Assembly (NCBI RefSeq): GCF_964275005.1
Contig: NC_092694.1
Location: forward strand, 37,149,542-37,213,541
Origin: Diadema setosum
Taxonomy: Eukaryota; Echinodermata; Echinoidea; Diadematoida; Diadematidae
Reading direction: 5' to 3'
DNA: 64,000 nucleotides
A program made the position numbers and the translations under genes. Positions 45,917 to 58,735 of the stretch are shown here, one piece after another. Each line of letters opens with the position of its first letter. Position 1 is the stretch's first letter. The notes under the pieces were generated by a model. That model saw only the letters and a program-made list of their open reading frames with translations, was not told the DNA's origin and searched no databases.

Positions 45917-45990
45917 GGGGGATAAAATAGCTCAGTGGATAGCGCATCCGACATTTAATTTAAAGGTCCCGGGTTCGAGGCTCAACCCTG
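45917..45990 (+). tRNA. Decayed tRNA-like / SINE head
   Basis: TAGCTCAGTGGATAGCGCAT is a good A-box and D-arm, and CCCGGGTTCGAGGCTC resembles a B box. The T-stem does not pair and the anticodon loop is long and AT-rich, so it is not functional. A T-rich, pyrimidine-rich tail follows. Confidence 0.5.
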
Positions 45991-46189
45991 CCAATTCTTT
46001 TGCTTTTTTAAAACACTTTTTTCTTCTTTTTCTTTTGTGAGTCTTAATCTCCCTCACTAATTTTATCTTCTTCATATTTTTTCATGCTTCTCCTTCTAAT
46101 TTCTATACAATACCTTAACTTTTTCTTTATTTTTTTTTCCATTTATTCCTCTTTCTGTGCAATAGATCAATAACAACAATGGCTATCAA

Positions 46190-47035
46190 CCCCATATTTT
46201 GCACATGTTTAGTTCATGTCACGAACATCTACTTCATCCGACACCATCTTGGGCAGGTAAATTAGGGTCAAAGGTCAAAAGTATTAATCCTGTATCTCCG
46301 TGAATACACGTCTTATCTATCCCATATTTTGCACACGTATTAAGGACCATATTGCAAGAATCATTTTACAAAATAAAAACTTTTTGCTCAGATGCCATCT
46401 TTGCTGTGTTTAGTGGGGGTCAAAGGTCAAATATTCCTCATTCTGTAACCTCATTAGTGTATATGGTTTCACCGCCATGTTTTGCACACACATGGACCTC
46501 GATAGATGGATCATTTTGTAAAATAACAACGCTTTGGTCGGACGCCATTTTGGTTGTGCAAATGAGGTTCAGTGGTCAAATATTTTTTGTTTTGTTTTGT
46601 ATGTTGCTTACTAAATGCTCAATCAGGACCAGTTTTTGTACATGTATGGACCATGTTACCTAAAGCATTTCATATAACGACGACGTTTGACTCAGACGCC
46701 ATATAGGCTGTGCGAGGTATATATGGCTATGGGTCAAGACTACTTGTCCCATATCTTGGTAATTACTTGCCCTATCACTCCCATATTTTGCAACCATTTA
46801 GCCCATGGCATATGGATCGTTTTGTGAAATAACAACTTTCTAATCAGATGCCATCTCGGCTGTCTAAAATAGAGTCAAGGATCAAAAGAAATTTCGTCTT
46901 GTATTTTGGTAAATACATAGCACATTGCACCATATTTTGAACAGATATGGACCTTGTCAAGAGGGTCATTACATAAGATTATGGCTTTTTCCTAAGACGC
47001 CATCTTGTATATCAAAATGAGGTTCATTTTGTCTC
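46190..47035 (+). repeat. Tandem repeat, ~115-125-bp unit x7, with DR1-like motif
   Basis: The unit is CCATATTTTGCACAC, then GGACC, GGATCATTTTGTAAAATAAC, AACTTT, GTCAGAYGCCATCTTGGCTG and AGGGTCAAAGGTCAAA. Units are 65-80% identical. A frame through them (46352-46663) is a by-product. Confidence 0.85.
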
Positions 47036-47039
47036 TTTG

Positions 47040-47430
47040 TTAAAGGGATCGTACAGTTCTGGTTGAGGCCTAATTTCAGGTTTCTAACATTTTTAGGTGA
47101 GATAATGATAAATCTCATATGAAATATGAAAGAGCATGCAATTTTATGAGGAATTCAATGTTTATTTGATAAAAATTGGTTTTGAAATGGCTGAGATATT
47201 CAAAAAAAGAACGATTCTAGTAAAGTGTGGGACCCACACTTTGTAACGATCGCTTTGTTTTACTTTGTTTTTGGATGTTTCAGTTATTCCAAACCCGATT
47301 TTCACCAAATAAACTTTGAATTCCTCTTAAAACGGTAGGCTCTGTACTATATCATAAATGTTTTCTTGGTATCTTGCAAAAATTTAAAAGCCTAATTCTC
47401 ATCTCAACCAAAACTGTACTATCCCTTTAA
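47040..47430. mobile_element. TTAA-flanked MITE, 391 bp
   Basis: TTAAAGGGATCGTACAGTTC followed by TGGTTGAG is inverted at the right end: CTCAACCAAAACTGTACTAT followed by CCCTTTAA. TIRs are about 28 bp with few mismatches. The TTAA sites fit Kolobok- or piggyBac-like mobilisation. A diverged interior copy lies at 11044-11205. Confidence 0.85.
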
Positions 47431-47639
47431 CATGATATGCCCTTTCCATTTTCAATCTGTAGATATGAAAGGTTTGATTCCCTTTTCTTCAATGAGAATC
47501 TCAGAAATCATTTGTACAACTGATCAACTTACTTGTCAGTCTTAATAAATTCTCGAGTCTAGTTCTGTGATATTCCGTCAGTAGATGGCTCGATTCCGGG
47601 GAAGCTGCTGGCCAGTCGTCTACTAAAGTAGACGACTTT

Positions 47640-49260
47640 TATGGTGCAGATGTCAATCGTTTGTCTCGTTATTGAGCCTATACTGTCTCAGCTCTTAGGC
47701 AGCAATTTCATTCATACATAAACACAACACACACACACACATACACACAAAACGCATGCATGCACTGGCACATACATACGCACACACACACTCATGCACA
47801 CACAGACACACAATCATACGTGTACAAGTACAATGTATCCCATGCTTTTGCACGCACTTCAACAGAGCGTTTGTAACAACACCGATAGGTAATTTCCTCG
47901 TGGTAAGAAATAGATTAATTTTCTAGAAATTTCATTTTATACTTCCAAAGAATTGTTGTTGTTGTTTTTGTTGAACATTTTCGTTTTTACTGTTTCCAAT
48001 CACACCCACATCACATGATTTATAGTGATCATATTGTTTTTTTATATGAATATTTGTAAGGTGTAATATTAAGATATTTCAGTGATTAGTGAATCGATTG
48101 CTATCCCGGGAACTCGTACATTTTCACCGATATAATTTCATGGTGTATGATTATAGAGGTCAATTTTTTGTCTCGTCATTGAACCTTTTGTGTCAGCTCT
48201 CAGAGCAGCAATTTTATTCATATAAGAACACAACACACACAACACACACACACACACACACACACACAACTTACGCACACACAAACATACTCACACACGC
48301 ATACACACGCCCCCAAGCACATGATCATTGTATACGTGTATAAGTATTCTACGCTTTTACAAGCACGGTAACAGAACGCTCGTAATACACCTGTCTAGAT
48401 GTAACTTCTTCGTCGTAAGATTTGAATTTTGTATATTTTCTGACAATTTCGCTTTATATGTGTAATGAACTGTCGCTGTTTTCAGGTGATATATTCGTGG
48501 TGGAATAATGGACGATTTTGTTATGTTTTTATGACTGCATGTCCGTCATGTATAATTAGAAAAGTTGCAGCGATTTTATCACCGTAAAATATGTAATATC
48601 ATACATTTGAATACACACACACTAATGCACATTACACATAGTTATGCAGAGTACATTATACACATACATATTATACACACACCCGCATTCATACATATTA
48701 TACACACACATGTTTACAGACACTCCCCTCAAGAGCATGTTTGATATACAGCAAGAGGTTATTTCCTTGTGGTAAGAATCTGAATTTTATATATTTTAAA
48801 CAATTTGGTTTTATATATGTAAGGTTGTGTTTTATGTGATAGCATTTGTTGTATAGTAAAAGACGGTTTTGTCATGTTCTGTGTAGGTCTATGCATGTTC
48901 GTCGAGTACAAATGGGAGCAATTCAGTACTGAACAAAGAAATCATAATACACTGTACGCCTGAATACACACACGCTAAATGCACACACACATAACCGTAT
49001 ACACTTTAGTATTATGTGATGTTTAAAGACGCATCCTTTAGGCACCTCAGCAGCTGTTCGAAGTGCGCCAAGAGGCATTTTACTCGTAGCAAATTATCGG
49101 AATTACATTTTATGCATTTTACCGTGTATGTATAAAGAATTGCAATTTCATGTTTATATCTGTAGTATAAACAGGTTTGTTATATTCATATGTATACATC
49201 AAGTCTTTTATGTACAATTGTGAGCAATTCAGCAATCCATATTGCTGCGAGTCACGATTT
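47640..49260 (+). repeat. Tandem repeat, ~350-500-bp unit x4, each with a CA core
   Basis: Units begin near 47640, 48158, 48550 and 48900. Each has GCAGCAATTT-like sequence, a CA microsatellite of variable length, and then GGTAATTTCCTTGTGGTAAGA with TTTTATATATTTT. The last two units have less CA. Microsatellite growth and decay account for the length differences. Confidence 0.75.
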
Positions 49261-50466
49261 CAATAAACCATGAATAATAATAATAATATACGTCGAAAAA
49301 GAAACCTAATTGAAATAAAGGCGTGGACAGACAGTTGCCTGCAGTCAGATCACAAAGTTTCATTGGCTCGACACCGATGCCAATCAAAACACATCACAGA
49401 ACCATCAAAAAGTTTAGAAGTATACTTATTGGAAAAGTAATTGTGATTACTACAAAAAAGTGACAAATACAATTAAATCGTTTAATCGTAATTAAATCGT
49501 TGAATTTTAGTTCTGAGAAATTAAAAAAAAAATGTTCTCGCACGCGCGTGTGTGTGTGTGTGTGTGTGTGGGAGGGGGGGGGGGGTATCCCCCGCCATCT
49601 GTGTTATGGATTATCGTTATCCTCAAATGAGCCCAAAGAGGAAGGGTGAAGACTAGTGCTCATTATACCCTAACTCTGTTCGCCATTATATATTAATTTT
49701 CTATAGATCTCGACCGATAACCTCCAAATTTTACGTCTTTTCTTAAAAAGTTATTACGAATAATGTAGGCCTATCAATCCATGTGGGCTGCTATAGCAAG
49801 AAATAAACAAAAATAAGTTCTATTTTCAAATTTGGAGCCATTTTTAATAAAAACGTAGGCCTATATGTTACGGGAAAACTCACCAAATTCTTTACACAAC
49901 AAATACAATTATTGTTCGTTTTTTTAACGAAAAAGTGCCGAAATATTTTTCATTTAATGTTATTTAATTATCACTTTTCTTTGTTAAGATTTTTTTTTTT
50001 TAAATCGAAATTGATATAACATTTGAATAATATATATCTTTGAACAGCCTAGTTATATGAAATGTGTGTAAGGAACTTTATTTGCCTCAGAACAATGTAG
50101 CTATACATAACCATATGTTTGAAATATTTATAGCGCTATGCTTCGTGAAGCATGTTCTTGAAGTTTTTCTCTTGAAAACGGCAAGAACATGCATGCCGAA
50201 ATATTGGGAGTGGGCAGGCCCTTTTCAGGACCACAAACATAATTATACCAAGAAGAATACTTGGTACACCGCGAAGCCTTTTCCTCAACGTTCTACCGCT
50301 AAGGGAACCTTCAAAGATTTCAGTGTAGCGCTATCTTGTAGTTTGTCTTGATTTTTCATGTGGTAAGCACCAAATTCCAGTAAGATTTTGACGTGCAAAA
50401 TCTTAGAAGTTCAAATAGAGGTTCGAATGTGTAACTTAATGATATACATGTACCTAGATATAAAAA
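49261..50466. other. Intergenic
   Basis: A (GT)n run followed by G13 lies at 49548-49585. A hairpin GCATGTTCTTG ... CAAGAACATGC lies at 50150-50194. A 95-codon frame at 50064-50351 has no recognisable domain. Confidence 0.45.
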
Positions 50467-50470
50467 TATA

Positions 50471-51989
50471 GGTTTTCCCGGTCAATTTCATACTTTTGTC
50501 ACTCAAATTCGTTAATGTGCATTCAAAGTCACACAGCTGACGCACGCGAAATTATTCGGGCATTCAAATTCAGAATCCGAGCGATCAATTTCATTTATGG
50601 GCGTCCTATTTCGTTTTCGTGAAATCAAATTCACGATTGGGCATTCAATTTCCAAATGTGAGCACCGACTTTCCTACTTGTGCATTAAAACTTATACGAT
50701 AGTCATGTGATAGTCCCGATGAGCTTGTTTGTAGCGTTCAATTTCATTTTTAGGCGATCAAGTTCGTACTCCGTGCAATCAATTTAACGAGGAAAATGGA
50801 GTAGACTTTTAAGAAAGGGTAAAGGGACAACACAACCAATGAAGGCTTGCATATAGTGTAATTATGATTGTTTACAGGTTCTACATTGTTCTCTGTTCAT
50901 GTATTTTTTGTTTTTCATCTCAATAAATTTCAAATTGTAAGGCCCAATCAGCAGTGATCCAAACACATCGACAATTTAACCATATTTCTTGATGATACTG
51001 CATGCTGACAACGCCCCAACACCAACCACATAATGACGATCCATCAATTTAAAGACAAACTGACACACAATGATCTCACATAGTCCCGCAAAAGTAAACC
51101 AATACGATATACATTAAACTGCACAACAAACAAGACGTATAAATGTTCATGTATCATTTTCAATATAATCGAAATTAGTTTTTTTTCCTCGAAGGTGTCA
51201 ACCAACCCTCCGTATTATGCTCGTCTGTAGGCCTATACGGTGTCTAATGTTTGTTTGTTTGTTTCATTTTCCATCAAAGAAGATGGTTGGATAACCCATA
51301 TTCAGCTGCAACAGCTGGTCTTCCATATGGGGCACCAGTTGGATGTACATGGTGTAAGCCTTAAACACCCTGCTCTTTGCGATGAATAAATGAAGTGGGA
51401 TCTTTTACGTGCATATTGAGTTGTGACTCTCACACATGGAACCTCAATTTTATGTCCAATCCGAGGAACATGTGCCTGACTTAGTGTATTTTCCTTTTCG
51501 CTAAACGCGAGTTCAAAATTGTCAATGAACAGGTGGACTTCCACTGCAAAATAAATAAACATCATAAATCCCATTATTCAAAACCAAATGAAAAACACAT
51601 GCATACACGGCCCTAAACTAACTAAATTCAGGACTTCTTTTAGATTGAATGCAGTTATTTGGAACATGGTTGCCTATTCACGAATTTGAATGACCGACGA
51701 GATTCCGTCGCCAACTTGACATTAATTTGAATGCTCATTGATGAAATGCGTGCTCCTCTCTTAGATTTGAATGCTCCGATAGTGAATTTGAATGTTCCGA
51801 TAGTGAATTTGAATGTTCCGATGGTGAATTTGAATGCTCCGACAGTGAATATGAATGCTCGGATAGTAAATTCGAATGACCGGATTTGAATTTAATTGCT
51901 GATTCACTGCTGCGAGCGTGGAATGCGTGAAATTAAATGCTCGGAATAGGAACTTGAATGACATAAGTATGAAATTGACCGGGAAAACC
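50471..51989. mobile_element. GAATTTGAATG word-array element, copy A (1.5 kb)
   Basis: The left end GGTTTTCCCGGTCAATTTCA and right end TGAAATTGACCGGGAAAACC are perfect inverted repeats; the match continues as TACTTxTGTCA and its complement. The left 330 bp carries CATTCAAATTC and ATCAATTTCA words. The right 340 bp carries about ten GAATTTGAATGCTCCGATAG-type words. The middle (51240-51560) includes GTGGGATCTTTTACGTGCAT. No transposase frame. TATA precedes the left end but is not repeated on the right. Confidence 0.85.
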
Positions 51990-53264
51990 CAAAACACCAA
52001 AACCTGGCTGCACTCTCACCACAAATGCCCAACTTGTTTAAAAAGCTAATTGAGACATAGACAGGATAGTCAGTTCCGCTGCCAAGCAGTTCCCTGTACC
52101 ACTTTCGTAGTCGCTTTATACGTAACACTGTCCTGCTGTGGCTGATTGTCTTTGTTGGCTTTGGCCCATTATGTATGGATTTAATTGATCTAGGCTTTCT
52201 CTCCCTCTCTCTCTCTCTCTTCTCCATATTTTCTGTTCCTTTTTCACACTTTTATTTTTTTTTTCTATTTTATTTCCGGCACTCTTTGTAGTTGTAAGCT
52301 CTTCACCTCCTCTATCCCCCTTCCTCAGAGGTGCCCACACAATACAAGCTTAGTATTTTTATTGGGTACCTTCACCTTTTTTTCGCTGACTGTATAAATA
52401 GGATATTGTGTCTCTTTTATGTACTGCAGACATAAATATGAACATGAAAGTGTTGTTTTTCCATGGCGGGTTATGATTATTTTCAACGACATGGAACGCC
52501 TGTCAAATTTCACATAGTGCTTGAATATTCTGTTGGAAAAAAAATGAAAATAAAGTTGGAATAATTCGAATCATTTGATTGAGTAATCCAATCGTTTAAG
52601 ATTTATCCCTTCATTCTGTTTTTTAAAAAAGTGAAAATAAAGTTTGAATAATTAGAATCATTTGATTGAATAATCCATTCATTTAAGAACATTTCTTTCG
52701 TTTTCTTATTTGAAATGTGCCCTCATAATTATAATTTCCTAGTGAATTGCTGATATTGACATTTTTAGAGTATTTTTGTAACAGTTTTGCCAAATTTCAA
52801 AATAATATTGATGGAAAGTATGGAAATCCTAGAGGGGGCACATTTTATATGCTTTCCCTAGTTTATAGCGCTTCTAAGATAGATTGGCTTTTGAGGGCTG
52901 ATGGCTGATTGCTGTGACTGTTAAGATACTTCTCTGTAATTGTTATCATAACAAAATATCAACTGCAGTTAGACTTACATGCCATTTCAAAATGGATAGC
53001 CAGAAACCCCCCCCCCCCCCCTTAGGTGGTATAAATATCGCTTACATGTGATCTTGGCCCAAGAGGTAATATATGAATGTATAGCCATGCAACAAGCAGC
53101 TGGCAATGACGTGTTAAGTTTTTAATTGAAAAGAGCAGGGACATATCACAGTTTCAGGTGATAGTATGATTCTGTCACATACAATTGCAGAAGTTAAAGT
53201 TGAAGTTTGTTTGACCCCTATGTCTTCAGGAGAGGTTGGTTGGTGGACCAATTAGGGGCAATAT
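51990..53264. other. Intergenic with small repeats
   Basis: A (CT)n run lies at 52197-52222. An 80-bp unit is repeated twice at 52530-52690 (GAAAATAAAGTTxGAATAAT, ATCATTTGATTGA). C14 lies at about 53008-53021. No gene is recognised. Confidence 0.5.
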
Positions 53265-53528
53265 TTAAAGGGGCATTCCAGACGCTTTTCAAAATTTAAC
53301 ATCATGTAGTACATAAATCGACAGCTCCATATATAGATTTGTGGAATTTATTGTGGTACTTGAGCAGACTAGAAACCAATACTCTGAAAATTTTTAAACA
53401 ACTTATACTGAACAATGTTGATGACATAGGAGCCTCACATATTTCAGCTATGAAGCAGTGTAATTCCATTAAAGTACCGCTTGCTTAAAATGTTCACTTG
53501 TGTAGAATTTATGCATACCTTCTTATTT
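53265..53528 (+). mobile_element. TTAAAGGGGCATTCC MITE, right-truncated copy
   Basis: It matches the first 260 bp of the MITE at 62699-63151 at about 85% identity, then stops near GCATACCTTCTT. Confidence 0.8.
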
Positions 53529-54772
53529 TTGACGATGACGATGACAGGTTGCCGGTGCAAAACAGTCTACGGCTTCGGAACCAGGGGACGGATGTGCTGG
53601 CCCAGCTTCACTCCATGTCGCAGTATTAACTATTTTATGGTTGTCTACAATATTGTATGAATTGTCAGTTCGTTATGTAAATTGTATATACAATTGTATC
53701 TATGAGTTTTGTGAATGTGATTTACCTGCTTTACAGACCATTCATTTTAACACTCTTTATGGCCTAAATTGGCATACAGTCACAGCGTTGTGAGTTTTTA
53801 TATGGTTTAACAAATCCATTCTTTGTAGCGTCATCTCCGTACGCTGTAGCAGCACAACTGATCGATAAGCCTAAATTTTGATGGAGACGGTATAGGCACC
53901 TACTTTGTGTTCATATGCCTTTCTGTTGAGTCCCGGAGTTCCCATAGATAAAACATTGGTCTAAAAAATCAACGCCACAGAGATAATGTGTCAGGTTCTT
54001 TGACAGTGTTTAGATGCTGAGGCTGTGCAGATATTTTCAGCCTGTTTGTGATTTTAACCTGCGGATTCCCGGTCTGGATTCCCGGCCAGGATTCCCGGCC
54101 TGGATTCCCGGCCTGCAATGGATGCAGCCTATCTACATCTTGCAGGTGTTTTGTACATATTAGTTGTATTAGTCCTCCCTCTTGAATTTGAACGATAAAA
54201 AGTACGTGAAGAGGCATCATAAGCTTTCAGGGTCAAACATTAATTTTAGTTGGAATCAGAATTTTATGGGAAATGTACAAGGATAAACTATTGCGTTCTT
54301 CCTGCACGATAACTTTGACCAAGCACGAGAAAGTAGTCCCATACGTGTAATCCTGAATGATATCGCTTTATGTGCATGATGTGATGCGATGGCTGATGAT
54401 GTGCAATGTATCGTAGATCGTATACAACGTAACGGTTGTAGACAGATTCTGCAGTCAAAATCAGTTCAATCAGATGCACTTTTATGCATCGATGCTCCCA
54501 GTTGTATACTTACAAACCCTTTAGGACTGATATGAATAGAATCCATTCTTAACGACTTAAGTTTTCCGTTGTACCAAATGAGAAATTTATTTTTTTTTTT
54601 ACCACCATAGTCAGGTTCCTAATAATGATGACGTGGTTTCCTGAATTTCGTTATTTCTTTCTCTGAACAGGTAAATAGATAAATACATAGATAGATAAAT
54701 GAATGAATAAACAAATGTCATATCATTACATAATCTAGGAATACATTGGGTCATCAAAAATCCTTTAGTATA
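53529..54772. other. Intergenic
   Basis: A GATGACGATGACAGG-type run lies at 53532. A fourfold GGATTCCCGGCCTGGATTCC-type repeat lies at 54062-54118. No gene is recognised. Confidence 0.45.
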
Positions 54773-56264
54773 GGTTTTCCCGGTCAATTTCATACTTTTG
54801 TCACTCAAATTCATTAATGTGCATTCAAATGCACGCAGCGCACGCACGCGAAAATATTGGGGCATTCAAATTCAGAATCCGAGCGATCAATTTCATTTAT
54901 GAGCGTTCTATTTCGTTTTCGTGAAATCAAATTCACGATTGGGCATTCAATTTCAAAATGCGAGCACCGACTTTCCTACTCGTGCATTCAAATTCATGCG
55001 ATAGTCACGTGATAGTCCCAATGACCTTGTTTGGAGCGTTCAAATCGTTCAAGGCGATCAGGTTTCTACTTTGTGCAATCAATTTAACGAGGAAAATGGA
55101 GGAGACTTTTAAGAAAGGAAAAAGGGCCAACACAACTAATGAATGCTTGCATATAGTGTAATTAGGATTGTTTACATGTTCTACCTTGTACTCTGTTCAT
55201 GTATTCTTTGTTTTTCATCTCAATAAATTTCAAATTGCAATGTCCAATCAGCAGTGCGTCCAAACAACACAACGAACAGTAATCATATTTCTTGATGATA
55301 CTGCATGCTGACAACGCCCCAACACCAACCACATAATGACAATTCATCAATTTAAGACAAACTGACACACAATGATCTCACATAGTCCCGCAAAATTAAA
55401 TCGATAAGACAGCAATACACAACAAACAACACGTAGAAAATGCTCATGTATCAGTTTCAATATAGTCGAAATTGTTTTTTTTTTCCTCGAAAGTGTCAAC
55501 CAACCCTCCGCATTATGCTTGTCTCTACGCCTATACAGTGCCTAATTTTTGTTTGTTTGTTTTATTTTCTATCAAAGAAGATGGTTAGATAACCCATATT
55601 CAGCTGCAAAAGCTGGTCTTCCATATGGTGTCCAGTTAGATGTTTTGCTCTTTGCGATGAATAAATGAAGTGGGATCTTTTACGTGCATAAGTTGTGACT
55701 CTTTTACACGTAGGACCTCCATTTTATGTCCAATCCGAGAGACATGTGCCTGTATATTCCTATTTGCTAAGCGCGAGTTCAAAATTGTCAATTAACAGGT
55801 GGACCTCTTCTGCAAAACAAATAATCATAGATAATCCCAATATATTCAAAGCCAAGTGAGAAACACATGCATACACGGCCCCAAACTAACTAAATTCAGG
55901 ACTTCTTTTAAATTGAAGTTTTTTAAAGTTATTTTGAACATGGTTGCCTATTCACGAATTTGAATGACCGACGAGATTCCGTCGCCAGCTTGACATGAAT
56001 TTGAGTGCTCATTGGTGAAATGCGTGCTCCTCTCTTAAATTTGAATGCTCCGATAGTGAATTTGAATGTTCCGATAGTGAATATAAATGCTCCGAAAGTG
56101 AATTTGAATGCTCCGAGAGTGAATATGAATGCTCGGATAGTGAATTCGAATGACCCGATTTTGAATTTGATTGCTGATTCAGTGCTGCGAGCGTGGAATG
56201 CGTGAAATCGAATGCTCGGAATAGGAACTTGAATGACAAAAGTATGAAATTGACCGGGAAAACC
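54773..56264. mobile_element. GAATTTGAATG word-array element, copy B (1.5 kb)
   Basis: Same ends as copy A. Flanked by TATA on both sides (54769-54772, 56265-56268), which fits a TA- or TATA-type target. About 85-90% identical to copy A with several short indels, including a ~30-bp gap in the middle. The right-arm words number about nine. Confidence 0.85.
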
Positions 56265-56280
56265 TATAATAAAGTTAAGA

Positions 56281-56701
56281 TTAAAGTGTATCTTTGGCCA
56301 AAAAATATTTTTTGATATGTGTAAGAGCTACATTTGAGTAACCTATTACACCAAGAATCAGAAAAAAAATGTTCAATATTAGCAAAGAAAAATACATTTA
56401 AAGTTATAAACATACCAATAAAGCCAATGGGTCTGAAAAGAAGACTATAACTTTGCTATTGTTCCCAGGCTGCCTAATCTCTTGCTGGCTCCTTAATCCC
56501 TTGCTGGTTCCTGAGAACAAAAGAAAGTTGATAGTCTTTCCTTTCAGACTCACTGATTTAGTTCTTATTTTCTATATCAAAAAATACTTTTTCTTCATTT
56601 ATATGTAAAAAAAAAAAATTATGATTGTCGGTGCAACAGATTACTAAAATACATCTCGTTCACATATCAAAAAATATTTTTCGACCAAAGATACACTTTA
56701 A
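56281..56701. mobile_element. TTAA-flanked foldback MITE, 421 bp
   Basis: TTAAAGTGTATCTTTGGCCA with AAAAATATTTTTTGATATGTG (left) is inverted at 56660-56701. Inner parts also pair: GGGTCTGAAAAGAAGACTAT against ATAGTCTTTCCTTTCAGACT, so nearly the whole element is one hairpin. Confidence 0.9.
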
Positions 56702-58544
56702 GATCATGTTACTCTGTTATCTTTTGTCGCTCGCCAATTTGTATGACATGTCATTGTCACGGGCTATTTCTTTTGTAATGGCTCCGGAATTTTCTCGCTT
56801 TAACTCCGATCACATCGCTGTTTTGTAAAGACATAAAATGTTTCAACAATCAAATCGCTCACTTATTCGATGGATACACTCACACCCGCACACACACACA
56901 CACACACACAAACACACAAACACACATGCTATAACCAAGGAGGTTTAAGAGTTGGAGTTCCAACTGGCTGTAATTTTTCAAACAGTTTTCAGATTTCTAT
57001 TGATGTACAAAAGGTACATTTGTGCTTTAGATGATCGATGTTCGAAGCCGCCGTCTTGCTGAGCAATCTGAAGATTCATTTTGAACGTTAACATAATATT
57101 GGCCATATTGCTTATTTATTTATTAAATGAAATGAAATTTCACTTAATGATAAAGCATGTAAAACAAAAATCAATCCCGTGCAGAAATTTGTGCAAAAGT
57201 GTAAATCAGAGCTGTATCATGTGAAAATGTTTAAAACTGTACCATCCTGGAAAGCCGGTTTTATCACTTTTCCGCTTAATTCCGACAAATAAAACTGACA
57301 TGGAATAATCTTCCAATGTAATTCTTTATTGATAGATATATGAGATTAGTGCCCGGGTATGCCCAGTCGAGTAATTTTCATCTTTATTTCAGCATTTTTT
57401 GCGCAATTTCTATTCGCACATCCTCGTGTCTGTACCACCTACCTTGTATAAGAAGGGATAGCGAAAAGCAATTACCATCACAAAGACGTATCTTCCTTAG
57501 AAAGTGGCTGGTGATTATGCAATGAGACACGAGTCAATTGTCTTCCTATCTGCGTGGCAGATCCTGTTTGGTACATGCTTCAAATATTTTTGAGCGGCGG
57601 CATCGAACATCCAGCAAAGGAAATAAGACAGCTGTGACTCCATTCTCTTGAACCTCCTTGCTATAACATAATCATTCCTGCATTGATGCATGAACCTAAT
57701 ATAACATGGACTATTCACGGCAGTCTTTCTTTGATGTAATGATCGTCACCGACACCTGATTATGTGCATCTTAATGAATACATTCAGGTGTCTTGACAAT
57801 AACGATTGTGTAATCGTGTATCGTCACTAACAAAAGAATCGTTTCCCTCATTTCAGTCTTGTTTCGCTGATGTGCCTTTTTTCAGACGGAAATGTCTTTG
57901 AATAAGTACAGATGATGTGGAGCAGCAAACCTGAGATCATTACAAATTTTGTGTCAAAAGATGGGTAATTGCTGATTCGCACATTTTCGCACACGTACAA
58001 GACCTTGCCTAATGGCAAGATATATCTGTTCTCTACCATTACCGTCCCTTTTTGCTCTGGAATAAGCTGGAGAAAAGTGGAATATTGAGATCAATGACAA
58101 TCATTCTGCCAAAATGTTAGCTTTCTTTTAAAAACCGCCTGCTTCTCCCAAGCGAAATTTTTTGAGGTATGATTTCCTAACATACACCACAACTGCACAT
58201 TCACTTTACTTGATTTTTGTGAGTTATTTTCTTCTGCGCATATAGTTTTAGATTTCTCGAATCTCCGTCTTGTTCTTCTCCCGGCTTGCTGGCAGAGACG
58301 ATCATGGGATCAAAGCAGTGGAGCATGCTAAAAATGTCTTTGTGGCGCTTTTGAGATGTACGGGTGCATGAATTAATTAACGATACAATGAATGTCCATG
58401 TGTATTAGGTCTATGATTGATGCGACTGCACGTATTGATGCCTGCATATAGCAAATACTTGCATATGCTACAAGAATCATCTCATGTAGTGATTGATAAA
58501 CTAGGAGCATTAGGAGGGCCAAGGAGGCTCACTCGGGCCAAACC
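56702..58544. other. Intergenic
   Basis: A (CA)n run lies at 56880-56930. No exon, TIR or tandem array is supported. Open frames of about 60 codons look random. Confidence 0.45.
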
Positions 58545-58735
58545 TTATTTCATTTTTGGATTAGCGAACCTTTGGGATAACGCCACAAGTATCCAGATTA
58601 ACGAACCCTTTTCCATTTTTGGATTTGCAAACCTCTAGATAATAGGGGATGCTTCGGAATATCGAACCGTCGCAAAACGGTCCTCATTTCATTTTCGGAG
58701 TAGCTACCCTTCGCATTAACAAACGTCACCCTACA
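58545..58735 (-). repeat. GGATTAACGAACC word fragment
   Basis: Words TTTTGGATTAGCGAACCTTT, GGGATAACGCC, CAGATTAACGAACCC and TTTTCGGAGTAGC show the same family as the element at 9039-10090. Only one arm is present. Confidence 0.6.

Noticed and set aside
46352-46663. 103-codon frame in the DR1 tandem repeat
   Set aside because: It follows the repeat units and shares no feature with known proteins.
51302-51574. 90-codon frame inside word element A
   Set aside because: The frame is not preserved in copy B, where indels disrupt the same region; no domain is seen.
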